64,000 nt of DNA from Variovorax saccharolyticus (GCF_030316765.1 NZ_JASZYT010000008.1:248001-312000), one strand, 5' to 3'. Shown: positions 18,016-26,350, counted from the first letter of the stretch. The notes: a model not told the origin generated them from the letters alone. Program-made: numbers and translations.

Positions 18016-18264
18016 CTTGCCCCTCGCAACGTCCGCCACGTCGTTCGGCGGAGTGATGCTCACTTGCTGAGTGGTTGGCACGACGGGCTCCTCGATTTCG
18101 ATAGGATGAACCCTACACTGTCGAGTTGACACCGTCCAGTCACGCCAAGCGACGCGGCATTTGAAGAGCTGTAGCCCAAGGTCCCCGAGTTCCTCGTCGT
18201 GTACGTTGCCGGCGCGACCGCCGATGAGTCCGTGTGAGGCTTTCTGCTGGCATCTGACTGGTGG
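18016..18264. other. Intergenic remnant of plainer composition, no intact gene
   Basis: There is no complete gene here. On the plus strand at about 18175-18237 a short frame reads PKVPEFLVVYVAGATADESV and then stops. It is preceded in frame by a TAG, so it looks like the C-terminal scrap of a lost gene; I cannot name the family. The composition is visibly less GC-rich at third-position-like sites than neighbouring genes. The promoter of the MliC-like lipoprotein must lie in the left part. Confidence 0.4.
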
Positions 18265-18278
18265 TCACACTCTCCGCC
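18265..18278 (+). repeat. Right copy of 14-bp tRNA-Ser-derived direct repeat (att-like)
   Basis: TCACACTCTCCGCC is identical to the tRNA-Ser 3' end at 17621-17634, in the same orientation. It lies 23 bp beyond the stop of the AraC-type gene. It marks the far edge of a ~0.64-kb segment that holds a lipoprotein gene and no integrase. Confidence 0.65.
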
Positions 18279-18301
18279 GGACCCTGCTGGGACAGCGCTG
18301 A

Positions 18302-19354
18302 CTACAGCTGCCGCCTTGGCCCGCCGCCTGAACCAGGCCGGGACGCACCCATGCCCACTGTGGAGCGCGTCTCCGACGGCCTCTCCCCAAACCGCGCCCG
18401 GTACTGCGCCGCAAAGTGCCCCAGGTGCAGAAACCCGTACTTCTGCGCAACCTCGCGCACACCGCCATCGGAGGCGCCAGCCGCTGCCTGCAGTTCCGCC
18501 CGCACCCGGTCGAGCCTGAGTTCGCGCAGGAACTCCATCGGCCCCTGCCCCGCATGCTGCCGGAAGGCCACTTGCAAGGCCCGCGCGCTGCAGCCGACTT
18601 CGCGGCAGATGTCCGCCAGCGACAGCGGCTGCTCCGCATGCGCCGCCATGTATTCCTGCGCCTTGCGCACCACGCGCGGCAGCAGGCTGCGCTGCGCCTC
18701 GCCGGCCAGCGCGCGCGAATGGTTGTGGCCCGCCGACATCAGCAGGCTCGACATCAGGTATTCCTCGGCATGCTCGCCCAGGCGCCCGCCCGACTGCAGC
18801 GCGTTGCCCGCATCGAGCGTGAGCCGCAGGTAGTCGATGAAGTGCACCAGCGGCGCCAGCGCGGGGTTGTCCAGCGGCACGCCCAGGTCGAACACCAGCT
18901 GCTGCTTCACCGGCGCCTGCAGCAAGGATTCGAGCCGCGAGAGCAGGGCGGACCGGGCCAGCCGCACGATCAGGTGCGGGCTGTCGTCCGACCAGCGCAT
19001 CGACAGCGGCTCGGTCGGCGAAGGCAGCGACGCCAGGCTGGGGGTCGCGTCCACCTGCTGCGCGCCGCAGCGGATCTCGGCCCCGCCGCGCAACGGAATC
19101 TGCAGCAGGAAGAAATCCTGCAGGTAGCCCGGGTCGATCTGCACCCCCGGCCCGTACTGCACGTAATTGAGGCTCACGTCCCGATGCAGCCGCGCACTGT
19201 GATGGCAGGCGTCGAGTTCGGTGCGCGGCCGCAGCATGACCAGCTTGTGCGGGCAGAACACGCGGGCCACGCTCTCGCGCGCCTCGTCCATGTCGTGGCT
19301 CTCGAAGAGTCGGTAGCGCTGCAGCGGCAGCCGTGAAGGGGTGGCGGTTTCCAT
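18302..19354 (-). CDS. AraC family regulator of the monooxygenase cluster
   Basis: This 350-residue regulator has an N-terminal cupin-like sensing domain (AraC_binding_2 type, residues ~20-200) and a C-terminal double helix-turn-helix (~245-330). In the latter, SLADICREVGCSARALQ is the first recognition unit and VAQKYGFLHLGHFAAQYRAR the second, ending in RFGERPS. I use the ATG at 19354, which begins METATPSR; further upstream the open frame enters the divergent promoter region. It is transcribed away from the SDR-monooxygenase operon across 178 bp, the usual position of an AraC activator for that operon. Styrene/indole oxidation clusters often carry such a regulator. Confidence 0.88.
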   Translation of the reverse strand: METATPSRLPLQRYRLFESHDMDEARESVARVFCPHKLVMLRPRTELDACHHSARLHRDVSLNYVQYGPGVQIDPGYLQDFFLLQIPLRGGAEIRCGAQQVDATPSLASLPSPTEPLSMRWSDDSPHLIVRLARSALLSRLESLLQAPVKQQLVFDLGVPLDNPALAPLVHFIDYLRLTLDAGNALQSGGRLGEHAEEYLMSSLLMSAGHNHSRALAGEAQRSLLPRVVRKAQEYMAAHAEQPLSLADICREVGCSARALQVAFRQHAGQGPMEFLRELRLDRVRAELQAAAGASDGGVREVAQKYGFLHLGHFAAQYRARFGERPSETRSTVGMGASRPGSGGGPRRQL

Positions 19355-19532
19355 GGGGCCAGGGCACCGTAGCAAAAACCGTCCCCGCCCACAATTCGGA
19401 CCACCCCTTGGATGAAAGCTGCGCGCCACGGACAGCGCCTGCGTTTGCGGGACTCGCCACCGGCCTCCCTGCAAATAACGTTCGCTCCACAGGCCATCCC
19501 GGCCTGCCGATCAACCCAGGAGAGCAAGCGTC

Positions 19533-20324
19533 ATGTTCAAGGGACTCGCGGGCAAGAGCGCCATCGTCACCGGTGGCTCCACACTGATAGGCGCCGGCGT
19601 GGTGCGTGCACTGCACGCGGCCGGCGTCAAGGTCGTCATCGCCGACATCGATGCCGACAACGGCCAGCCGCTGGCCGATTCGCTCGGCGCCGGCGCACGC
19701 TTCGTGCGCACCGACATCACCGACGACGCCCAGGTGCAGGCCTGCGTGGCGGAGGCGGCGGCACGGCACGGCGGCGTGCACTTCCTGGTCAACCTGGCCT
19801 GTTCCTATGTGGACGACGGCTTCAAGTCGCCGCGCGCCGACTGGCTGACCTCGTTCAACGTCAACGTGGCGAGCGCGGTCGCGATGCTGCAGGCGGTGCA
19901 TCCGCACATGGTCGCGGCGGGCGGCGGGGCGGTGGTCAATTTCACCAGCATCTCGTCGCGCGTGGCGCAGACCGGGCGCTGGCTCTACCCGGTGAGCAAG
20001 GCGGCGATGGCGCAGCTCACCCGCAACATGGCGATGGACCTGGCGCCTGACCGCATCCGCGTCAACAGCGTGTCGCCGGGCTGGACCTGGTCGGCCGTGA
20101 TGGACAAGCTCAGCGGCGGCGACCGCGCCAAGACCGATCGCGTGGCCGCGCCCTTCCATCTGCTCGGGCGCGTCGGCGACCCGAACGAAGTCGCGCAGGT
20201 GGTGCTGTTCCTGTGCTCGGACCACGCCAGCTTCGTGACCGGCTCCGACTACGCGGTGGACGGCGGCTACTCCGCCATGGGCCCCGAGCAGGCCGTGCCC
20301 GCCATTCCCAAGCTGATGGATTGA
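19533..20324 (+). CDS. Short-chain dehydrogenase/reductase, first gene of the indole-type cluster
   Basis: This 263-residue classical SDR has a cofactor motif TGGSTLIGAG at residues 13-22 (a variant of TGxxxGxG). D40 after strand beta-2 suggests NAD preference. The catalytic set is Ser139/Ser141, Tyr152 and Lys156 (YPVSK). The C-terminus GSDYAVDGGYSAMGPEQ is standard. It is the promoter-proximal gene, 20 bp before the StyA-like gene. In indole-degradation clusters an SDR acts on the early hydroxylated indole intermediates, and I infer the same here. A general alcohol dehydrogenase role cannot be excluded. Confidence 0.85.
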   Translation: MFKGLAGKSAIVTGGSTLIGAGVVRALHAAGVKVVIADIDADNGQPLADSLGAGARFVRTDITDDAQVQACVAEAAARHGGVHFLVNLACSYVDDGFKSPRADWLTSFNVNVASAVAMLQAVHPHMVAAGGGAVVNFTSISSRVAQTGRWLYPVSKAAMAQLTRNMAMDLAPDRIRVNSVSPGWTWSAVMDKLSGGDRAKTDRVAAPFHLLGRVGDPNEVAQVVLFLCSDHASFVTGSDYAVDGGYSAMGPEQAVPAIPKLMD

Positions 20325-20344
20325 CCCGATCAAGGAGACACGCA

Positions 20345-21583
20345 ATGAAACGAATCGCCATCGTCGGCGCAGGCCAGTCGGGCCTGCAACTGGGACTGGG
20401 CCTGCTCGCTGCAGGCTACGAGGTCACGATGTACAGCAACCGGACAGGTGAGGACATCCAGCATGGCAAGGTCATGTCGAGCCAGTGCATGTTCGGCGCC
20501 TCGCTGCAGATCGAGCGCGACCTGGGCCTGGACCACTGGGCGAGCGATTGCCCCACGGTCGACGGCATCAGCCTCGCGGTGCCCCATCCCGAGCAGAAGG
20601 GCGCCAAGGCCATCGACTGGGCCGCGCGGCTGAACGCGAGCGCGCAGTCGGTCGACCAGCGCGTCAAGATCCCGGCCTGGATGAGCGAGTTCCAGAAGAA
20701 GGGCGGCGAACTCATCCTGAAGGACGCCGGCATCGACGACCTGGAAGCCTGCACCCGCAGCCACGACCTCACGCTGGTCGCCAGCGGCAAGGGCGAGATC
20801 TCGAAGCTCTTCGAGCGCGACGCCCACAAGTCCACCTACGACAAGCCGCAGCGCGCACTGGCGCTGACCTACGTGAAGGGCATGAAGCCGCGCCAGCCCT
20901 TCTCGGCCGTGTGCTTCAACCTGATCCCCGGCGTGGGCGAGTACTTCGTGTTCCCGGCGCTGACCACCACGGGCCCCTGCGAGATCATGGTGTTCGAAGG
21001 CGTGCCGGGCGGCCCGATGGATTGCTGGGCCGACGTGAAGACGCCGCAGGAGCACTTGGCGCGCAGCAAGTGGATCCTCGACACCTTCACGCCCTGGGAG
21101 GCCGAGCGCTGCCGCGACATCGAGCTGACCGACGACAACGGCATCCTCGCCGGCCGCTTCGCGCCGACCGTGCGCAAGCCGGTGGCGACCTTGCCATCGG
21201 GCCGCAAGGTGCTGGGCCTGGCCGACGTGGTGGTGCTCAACGACCCGATCACGGGCCAGGGCTCCAACAACGCGGCCAAGTGCGCCGACACCTACCTCAA
21301 GAGCATCCTCGCGCGCGGCGAGGGCGCGGCCGATGCGGCGTGGATGCAGCAGACCTTCGACCGCTACTGGTTCGGCTACGCACAGTGGGTCTCGCAGTGG
21401 ACCAACATGCTGCTCGCACCGCCGCCGCCCCACGTGCTCAACCTGCTCGGCAGCGCCGGTGCGATACCGCCGCTGGCCAGCGCCTTCGTCAACGGCTTCG
21501 ACGACCCGCGCACCTTCTTCCCGTGGTTCGCGGACCCGGCCGAGGCGGAGCGCTACATCGCAACCTGCGCCGCCGTCGCTTGA
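20345..21583 (+). CDS. StyA-like flavoprotein monooxygenase (indole monooxygenase type)
   Basis: This is a 412-residue group E FAD-dependent epoxidase. FAD is bound by VGAGQSG at residues 7-13, and GQGSNNA near 302 closes the FAD site. It uses reduced FAD from a separate reductase. Aligned by eye to Pseudomonas StyA, the residues at StyA positions 46, 48 and 96 are Ser, Gln and Ala (SSQCM and SAQSVD), as recalled for indole rather than styrene monooxygenases. Position 76 is Ile instead of the usual Met. AAGGAGACACGCA precedes the ATG. The next gene is a close paralogue carrying its own reductase. Confidence 0.88.
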   Translation: MKRIAIVGAGQSGLQLGLGLLAAGYEVTMYSNRTGEDIQHGKVMSSQCMFGASLQIERDLGLDHWASDCPTVDGISLAVPHPEQKGAKAIDWAARLNASAQSVDQRVKIPAWMSEFQKKGGELILKDAGIDDLEACTRSHDLTLVASGKGEISKLFERDAHKSTYDKPQRALALTYVKGMKPRQPFSAVCFNLIPGVGEYFVFPALTTTGPCEIMVFEGVPGGPMDCWADVKTPQEHLARSKWILDTFTPWEAERCRDIELTDDNGILAGRFAPTVRKPVATLPSGRKVLGLADVVVLNDPITGQGSNNAAKCADTYLKSILARGEGAADAAWMQQTFDRYWFGYAQWVSQWTNMLLAPPPPHVLNLLGSAGAIPPLASAFVNGFDDPRTFFPWFADPAEAERYIATCAAVA

Positions 21584-21597
21584 GCCGGAGCCCGGGC

Positions 21598-23331
21598 ATG
21601 AAGCGACGCGTGGCCATCGTCGGCGCCGGACAGTCCGGCATGCAGCTCGCGCTCGGCCTGCAGCGCGCGGGGCACGAGGTGACGGTCTACTCGAACCGCA
21701 CGGGGCAGGAGATCTTCGATGGCCCGGTGATGTCGAGCCAGTGCATGTTCGAGACCGCGCTGCAGACCGAGCGCGAACTGGCGCTCGACGGGTGGGCCGA
21801 TGAATGCCCCATCGTGGAGGGCATCGGCATGGTGGTGCGCAGCCCCGAGGGCAGCAAGGCCATCGAATGGAGCGCGCGGCTCGACGGCCCTGCGCAGTCG
21901 GTCGACCAGCGGCTCAAGATCCCCGCCTGGATGGCCGAGTTCGAGCAGCGCGGCGGCCGGCTGCTGTTGCAGGACGTGGGGCTGGCCGAGCTCGAAGCCT
22001 GCGCCGCCACGCACGAGCTCGTGGTCGTCGCGAGCGGCAAGGGCGAGATCTCGCAACTGTTCGAGCGCGACGCCGAGCGCTCGCCCTTCGACCAGCCGCA
22101 GCGCGCACTGGCGCACACCTACGTGAAGGGCATGAAGCCCGCCCAGCCGTATTCGCGGGTGTGCTTCAACCTGATCCCCGGCGTGGGCGAGTACTTCGTC
22201 TTCCCGGCGTTGACCACCACGGGGCCGTGCGAGATCATGGTGTTCGAAGGCGTGCCCGGCGGCCCGATGGATTGCTGGGCCGACGTGAAGACCCCGCAGG
22301 AGCACCTGGCGCGCAGCAAGTGGATCCTCGACACCTTCCTGCCCTGGGAAGCCGAGCGCTGCGGCGACATCACGTTGACGGACGACAACGGCATCCTCGT
22401 GGGCCGCTTCGCACCGACGGTGCGCAAGCCCGTGGCGACGCTGCCGTCGGGGCGCAAGGTGCTGGGCCTGGCCGACGCGGTGGTGCTCAACGACCCGATC
22501 ACCGGCCAGGGCTCCAACAACGCGGCCAAGGCCGCCGACATCTACCTGAAGCGGATCCTCGAACACGGCGATGCGGCCTTCGACGCCGCGTGGATGCAGC
22601 AGACCTTCGACCGCTACTGGGAAGGCTATGCCCGCTGGGCCACCGACTGGACCAACAGCCTGCTCGCGCCGCCGAAGCCGCATGTGCAGAAGCTGCTGCA
22701 GAGCGCCACCCACATGCCCGCTGTCGCGAGCACCCTCGTGAACGGTTTCGACGACCCGCGCGTCTTCGCGCCCTGGTGGTTCGATGCCGTCGAGGCCGAC
22801 CGCTTCCTGGAGGCGAGGGCGCGCGAGGCGGCGGCCGACCGTTTCGACCGGCGCGACTTCCGCAAGGCGCTCGGCCAGTTCACCACCGGCGTGACCGTCA
22901 TCACGACCCGCGGCATCGACGGCCGCCGCGTCGGCATGACCGCCAACTCGTTCTCGTCGGTCTCGCTCGACCCGCCGCTGGTGCTCTGGAGCCTGGCGCG
23001 GCAGGCGCCGAGCGTGGCCGACTTCACCGGCGCCAGTCATTTCGCGATCAACGTGCTGGCGGCGCACCAGCATCACCTGTCGCGCCAGTTCTCGACGCCC
23101 CAGCCGGACAAGTTCGGCGGCGTCGACTGCTGCGACGGCACGGCCGGCGTGCCGCTGCTGAATGGCGTCATCGCCCGCTTCATCTGCCGCAACGTGAGGC
23201 AATATGACGGCGGCGACCACCTCATCTTCATCGGCGAGGTCGAGCGCTACGACCGCTTCGACGGCGAGCCGCTGGTCTTTCACTCGGGCTACTACCAGGT
23301 GACGACACGACATCCGGAATGCGTGCAATGA
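21598..23331 (+). CDS. StyA2B-type fusion: indole/styrene monooxygenase plus flavin reductase
   Basis: This is a 577-residue self-sufficient two-domain enzyme. Residues 1-~412 are a second StyA-like epoxidase, highly similar to the upstream paralogue, with long identical blocks such as EIMVFEGVPGGPMDCWADVK. Residues ~415-577 form a flavin reductase of the HpaC/StyB class (FRKALGQFTTGVTVITT, then GMTANSFSSVSLDPPLV and a FHSGYYQV end). The frame is continuous through the junction EARAREAAADRFDRRD, so this is a true fusion. Such StyA1/StyA2B pairs are known from Rhodococcus opacus 1CP. The reductase probably supplies FADH2 to both epoxidases. The ATG at 21598 lies 14 bp after the preceding stop. 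Confidence 0.92.
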   Translation: MKRRVAIVGAGQSGMQLALGLQRAGHEVTVYSNRTGQEIFDGPVMSSQCMFETALQTERELALDGWADECPIVEGIGMVVRSPEGSKAIEWSARLDGPAQSVDQRLKIPAWMAEFEQRGGRLLLQDVGLAELEACAATHELVVVASGKGEISQLFERDAERSPFDQPQRALAHTYVKGMKPAQPYSRVCFNLIPGVGEYFVFPALTTTGPCEIMVFEGVPGGPMDCWADVKTPQEHLARSKWILDTFLPWEAERCGDITLTDDNGILVGRFAPTVRKPVATLPSGRKVLGLADAVVLNDPITGQGSNNAAKAADIYLKRILEHGDAAFDAAWMQQTFDRYWEGYARWATDWTNSLLAPPKPHVQKLLQSATHMPAVASTLVNGFDDPRVFAPWWFDAVEADRFLEARAREAAADRFDRRDFRKALGQFTTGVTVITTRGIDGRRVGMTANSFSSVSLDPPLVLWSLARQAPSVADFTGASHFAINVLAAHQHHLSRQFSTPQPDKFGGVDCCDGTAGVPLLNGVIARFICRNVRQYDGGDHLIFIGEVERYDRFDGEPLVFHSGYYQVTTRHPECVQ

Positions 23332-23377
23332 GCGCGCGGCCCGCACACCCACCCCACCCTTGAACGGAGCACATCAC

Positions 23378-24616
23378 ATGCAGGACACAGCAGCCACCCA
23401 CTCCCCGCGCCACATCCGCATCCAGGCCAGCGACGGCAGCGGAAGCTTCAACGGCTACCTGGCCGTGCCGAGTTCGGGCAGCGGACCCGGCCTGGTGCTG
23501 GCGCAGGAGATCTTCGGCGTGAACCAGACGATGCGCGAGGTGGCCGACTACTACGCCGAAGAAGGCTATGTGGTGCTGGTGCCCGACTTGTTCTGGCGCC
23601 AGCAGCCCGATGTCGAGCTCGGCTATTCGCCGGACGACTGGCAGCGTGCCTTTGCCCTCTACAAGGGCTTCGACGAGGCCCGCGGCATGGAAGACATGCA
23701 GGCCGCGATCACCGCGCTGCGCGGGCGGCCCGAAGTGCAGGGCGCAAAGGTCGGCGTGCTCGGCTTCTGCCTGGGCGGCAAGCTGGCCTACCTGGCGGCC
23801 TGCCGCACCGATGCGGACGTGGCGGTGGGCTACTACGGCGTGGGCATCGACGCGGCGCTCGACGAGGCCGACCGCATCCGCTGCCGGCTCGCCCTGCACG
23901 TGGCCGAGCTCGACGGCTTCTGCCCGCCCGAGGCCCGCGAGCGCATCGTGGGTGCGCTGCGCGGCCGGCCGAACGTCGAGGTGCATGTGTACCCCGGGGT
24001 CGACCATGCGTTTGCGCGGGTGGGCGGCGAGCACTACCACCGGGCCTCGGCGCTGATGGCGCACGAACGCAGCATCGCGGCGCTGAAGAGCGCCATCGGC
24101 CCGCGCTACGACCTGGCGGCGCTGTGGGACAAGCACTGCGAGTACGAGTTCGCGACCCGCAATGTCGACGACACGATGAGCACCATGGTGGCCGAGCCCT
24201 ACGTCAACCACATCCCGACCATGACCGGCGGCGTGGGCTATAAGGCGCTGCACCATTTCTACACGAATCACTTCGTCAACAGCAACCCGCCCGATACCTC
24301 GCTGGTGCCGATCTCGCGTACCGTGGGCGCGTCGCAGGTGGTCGACGAGATGCTGTTCAGCTTCACGCACACGACCGAGATCCCGTGGATGCTGCCGGGC
24401 GTGGCGCCGACGGGCCGGCGGGTCGAGATCCCGCTGCTGGCGGTGGTCAAGTTCCGCGGCGACAAGCTCTATCACGAGCACATCTACTGGGACCAGGCGA
24501 GCGTGCTGGTGCAGGTGGGGTTGCTGGGTGCGGCGGGCTTGCCGGTGGCGGGGGTGGAGACAGCGCGGAAGCTGCTCGACGAGACGTTGCCGTCGAATAC
24601 CTTGATGGGTTCCTGA
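23378..24616 (+). CDS. Dienelactone hydrolase-SnoaL domain fusion
   Basis: This 412-residue protein has an N-terminal dienelactone hydrolase domain (residues ~10-235) with a full triad: Cys131 in GFCLGGK, Asp179 in AELDGF and His210 in GVDHAF. The second half (~245-400) is a SnoaL/NTF2-like domain. GGAG lies nine bases before the ATG; an in-frame TTG at 23360 is less likely. It is the last gene of the monooxygenase operon. In known indole pathways a third enzyme converts 3-hydroxyindolin-2-one to anthranilate, and this protein is the candidate for that step by position only. It could instead open a lactone or lactam. Confidence 0.8.
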   Translation: MQDTAATHSPRHIRIQASDGSGSFNGYLAVPSSGSGPGLVLAQEIFGVNQTMREVADYYAEEGYVVLVPDLFWRQQPDVELGYSPDDWQRAFALYKGFDEARGMEDMQAAITALRGRPEVQGAKVGVLGFCLGGKLAYLAACRTDADVAVGYYGVGIDAALDEADRIRCRLALHVAELDGFCPPEARERIVGALRGRPNVEVHVYPGVDHAFARVGGEHYHRASALMAHERSIAALKSAIGPRYDLAALWDKHCEYEFATRNVDDTMSTMVAEPYVNHIPTMTGGVGYKALHHFYTNHFVNSNPPDTSLVPISRTVGASQVVDEMLFSFTHTTEIPWMLPGVAPTGRRVEIPLLAVVKFRGDKLYHEHIYWDQASVLVQVGLLGAAGLPVAGVETARKLLDETLPSNTLMGS

Positions 24617-24642
24617 ACGCCACCCGCCTTGATTATTTGAGA

Positions 24643-24662
24643 TTATGCCGTATTTGCCATAA
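24643..24662. promoter_or_regulatory. Palindrome TTATG-N10-CATAA upstream of hipBA
   Basis: Inverted arms TTATG (24643-24647) and CATAA (24658-24662) lie in an AT-rich 133-bp gap before the hipB-like gene. The arm spacing centres half-sites about 15 bp apart. Autorepressing HipB-type antitoxins bind such sites, so this is a plausible operator; nothing else in the gap explains it. Confidence 0.4.
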
Positions 24663-24730
24663 GATCAGCTCGCAACATCGTTGATTCACCCTGATATCAG
24701 CGTAGCGAGTCGCCCAAAGAAGTGGGCAAT

Positions 24731-24745
24731 TTTATAGCAAATAAA
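24731..24745. promoter_or_regulatory. Palindrome TTTAT-N5-ATAAA overlapping the hipB translation start region
   Basis: Perfect 5-bp inverted arms (24731-24735 and 24741-24745) end four bases before the hipB ATG, where a ribosome-binding site should be. No Shine-Dalgarno sequence is visible. Together with the site at 24643-24662 it could serve autoregulation. The short AT-only arms make chance occurrence possible. Confidence 0.35.
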
Positions 24746-24749
24746 GCAT

Positions 24750-25031
24750 ATGAACAGCTTGCCTGACCTTGGCCGGGCGCTCGCGCGCTTGCGCAAGGAG
24801 CGCGGCCTGACCCAGAAGGAACTGGCTGCCGCCTGCGGCATGGGCCAGTCCACGCTCGCGCGCTTCGAGACGGGCGGCGTTGCCGAGTTCGGCTCGCGCA
24901 AGCTGCTGCGCCTGTTGGAGGTTCTGGGCCACGAAATGAGCTACGTGCCGGTGAATCGCAGCTTCACGCTCGACGACGCGCTGGCCGAGCGGCAGCGCGA
25001 GTTCGCCGGCGACATCGACGCGCACCGATGA
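24750..25031 (+). CDS. hipB: HipB-like antitoxin (XRE family helix-turn-helix)
   Basis: This 93-residue protein has a Cro/C1-type HTH at residues ~8-65 (LRKERGLTQKELAAACGMGQ and ARFETGG). Its partner is a HipA-type kinase toxin whose ATG overlaps this stop (ATGA at 25028-25031). In HipBA systems HipB represses the operon and holds HipA inactive on DNA. The AT-rich gap upstream contains two palindromes that could be operators. The ATG at 24750 lacks a clear ribosome-binding site, which would keep translation low. Confidence 0.85.
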   Translation: MNSLPDLGRALARLRKERGLTQKELAAACGMGQSTLARFETGGVAEFGSRKLLRLLEVLGHEMSYVPVNRSFTLDDALAERQREFAGDIDAHR

Positions 25032-26350
25032 AGCTGCACGTCTTCGTCCACGACAAGCCGGTCGCGACCCTGGAGTCCGCTGATGGCTTCCGCCACGTGA
25101 TGGCCTATCACCCGGACGTCGAGCCCGAGCAGTTCGTCTCGCTGCTGATGCCCGTGCGCACCGAGTCCTACGCCTACCCCGACCTGCACCCCGTCTTCCG
25201 CATGAACCTGCCGGAAGGTTTCCTGCTGTCGATCCTTCAGGAGCAGCTGGGGCCGCAGGTCGGTGCATCGCCGCTCAACCTGCTGTCGGTGGTGGGGCGC
25301 AACGCCATCGGGCGTGTCAAGGTCGCGATGCCCGGCGCAGACCCGACGCAGCCGCCCGTGCCCTTCGAGCTGGCGGGCATCCTGCGGGGCGACAACTCCG
25401 AGGCGGCTTTCGTCGACCTGGTCCGCCGCTACGCCGTGTCGGGCGTGTCTGGCGTCGTCCCCAAGTTCCTCTCGCCCAACACCCTCGCGGAACGCGGCAA
25501 GGCAACGCTGGCGACCGACCGGCACATCGTCAAGGGCACGACCTCGCGGCTCCCCGGCGTCGCGCTCAACGAGCACCTCTGCATGGAGGTGTCGCGCCAG
25601 GCCGGCATACCCACCGCGAAGACCGAGGTCTCCGATGACGGCCAGGCCCTGGTGGTGCATCGCTTCGACGTCGAGGACGACGGCGTCACGCGCAAGGGCA
25701 TGGAAGACATCTGCAGCCTGCTGTCGCTGCGGCCCGAAGAAAAATACCAGTCGACCTGGGAGCGCGTGGTCGGCCGCATCAAGGACGTGGTGCCGGTTGC
25801 CGCGCAGCAGAACGCGGCGCTGTCGCAGCTGGCCGACCTGCTGCTGCTGACCTACGCGCTGCGCAACGCCGACTGCCACACCAAGAACATCGCGCTGCTC
25901 TACAGCTCGCGCGAGCACATCGCCCTGGCCCCCGTCTACGACATGCTGACCATCTCGGTCTACGAAGACTATGCGAAGAACCCGCCCGGCATGCCCGTCG
26001 ATGGGCGCAGCAGCTGGATGCCGGGAAAGGCGTTGGAGCGCTTTCTGCAGACGCGCTGCGGCGTGATGCCCGCGCAGACCCGGGAGCGCGTGGAGCGCAT
26101 CTGCGAGGCGATCGTCCAGGTGACGCCGCAGGTGGTCGAAGCGGCCGGCCGCTACCCCGGGTTTCGCGAGACCGGCGCGCGGATGCTGCAGGCGTGGAAT
26201 GCCGGGATGAACAGCCTGCGGCTGCAAAAGAGCTGGAGCCTGCCGTCGCTCGACGCTGCCATCGAGCAGGCGGGTTGGACGGATGTGCGGCCGGCGGTGC
26301 CGACATCGCGGGAGAAGATCGGCAGGTCGCCCTTGCTGGGAAGGCGCTGA
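25028..26350 (+). CDS. hipA: HipA-like serine/threonine kinase toxin
   Basis: This is a 440-residue HipA-family kinase, the full length of the E. coli type. It has the N-terminal beta-barrel subdomain (FRMNLPEGFLL), then the kinase fold. The catalytic loop NADCHTKN gives Asp282 and Asn287. The metal-binding Asp in APVYDML is residue 305. A KFLSPN/HIVKG region stands where HipA binds ATP. HipA of E. coli phosphorylates glutamyl-tRNA synthetase and produces growth arrest and persistence; the target here is unknown. All catalytic positions look intact, so the toxin is probably active. Confidence 0.9.
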   Translation: MKLHVFVHDKPVATLESADGFRHVMAYHPDVEPEQFVSLLMPVRTESYAYPDLHPVFRMNLPEGFLLSILQEQLGPQVGASPLNLLSVVGRNAIGRVKVAMPGADPTQPPVPFELAGILRGDNSEAAFVDLVRRYAVSGVSGVVPKFLSPNTLAERGKATLATDRHIVKGTTSRLPGVALNEHLCMEVSRQAGIPTAKTEVSDDGQALVVHRFDVEDDGVTRKGMEDICSLLSLRPEEKYQSTWERVVGRIKDVVPVAAQQNAALSQLADLLLLTYALRNADCHTKNIALLYSSREHIALAPVYDMLTISVYEDYAKNPPGMPVDGRSSWMPGKALERFLQTRCGVMPAQTRERVERICEAIVQVTPQVVEAAGRYPGFRETGARMLQAWNAGMNSLRLQKSWSLPSLDAAIEQAGWTDVRPAVPTSREKIGRSPLLGRR

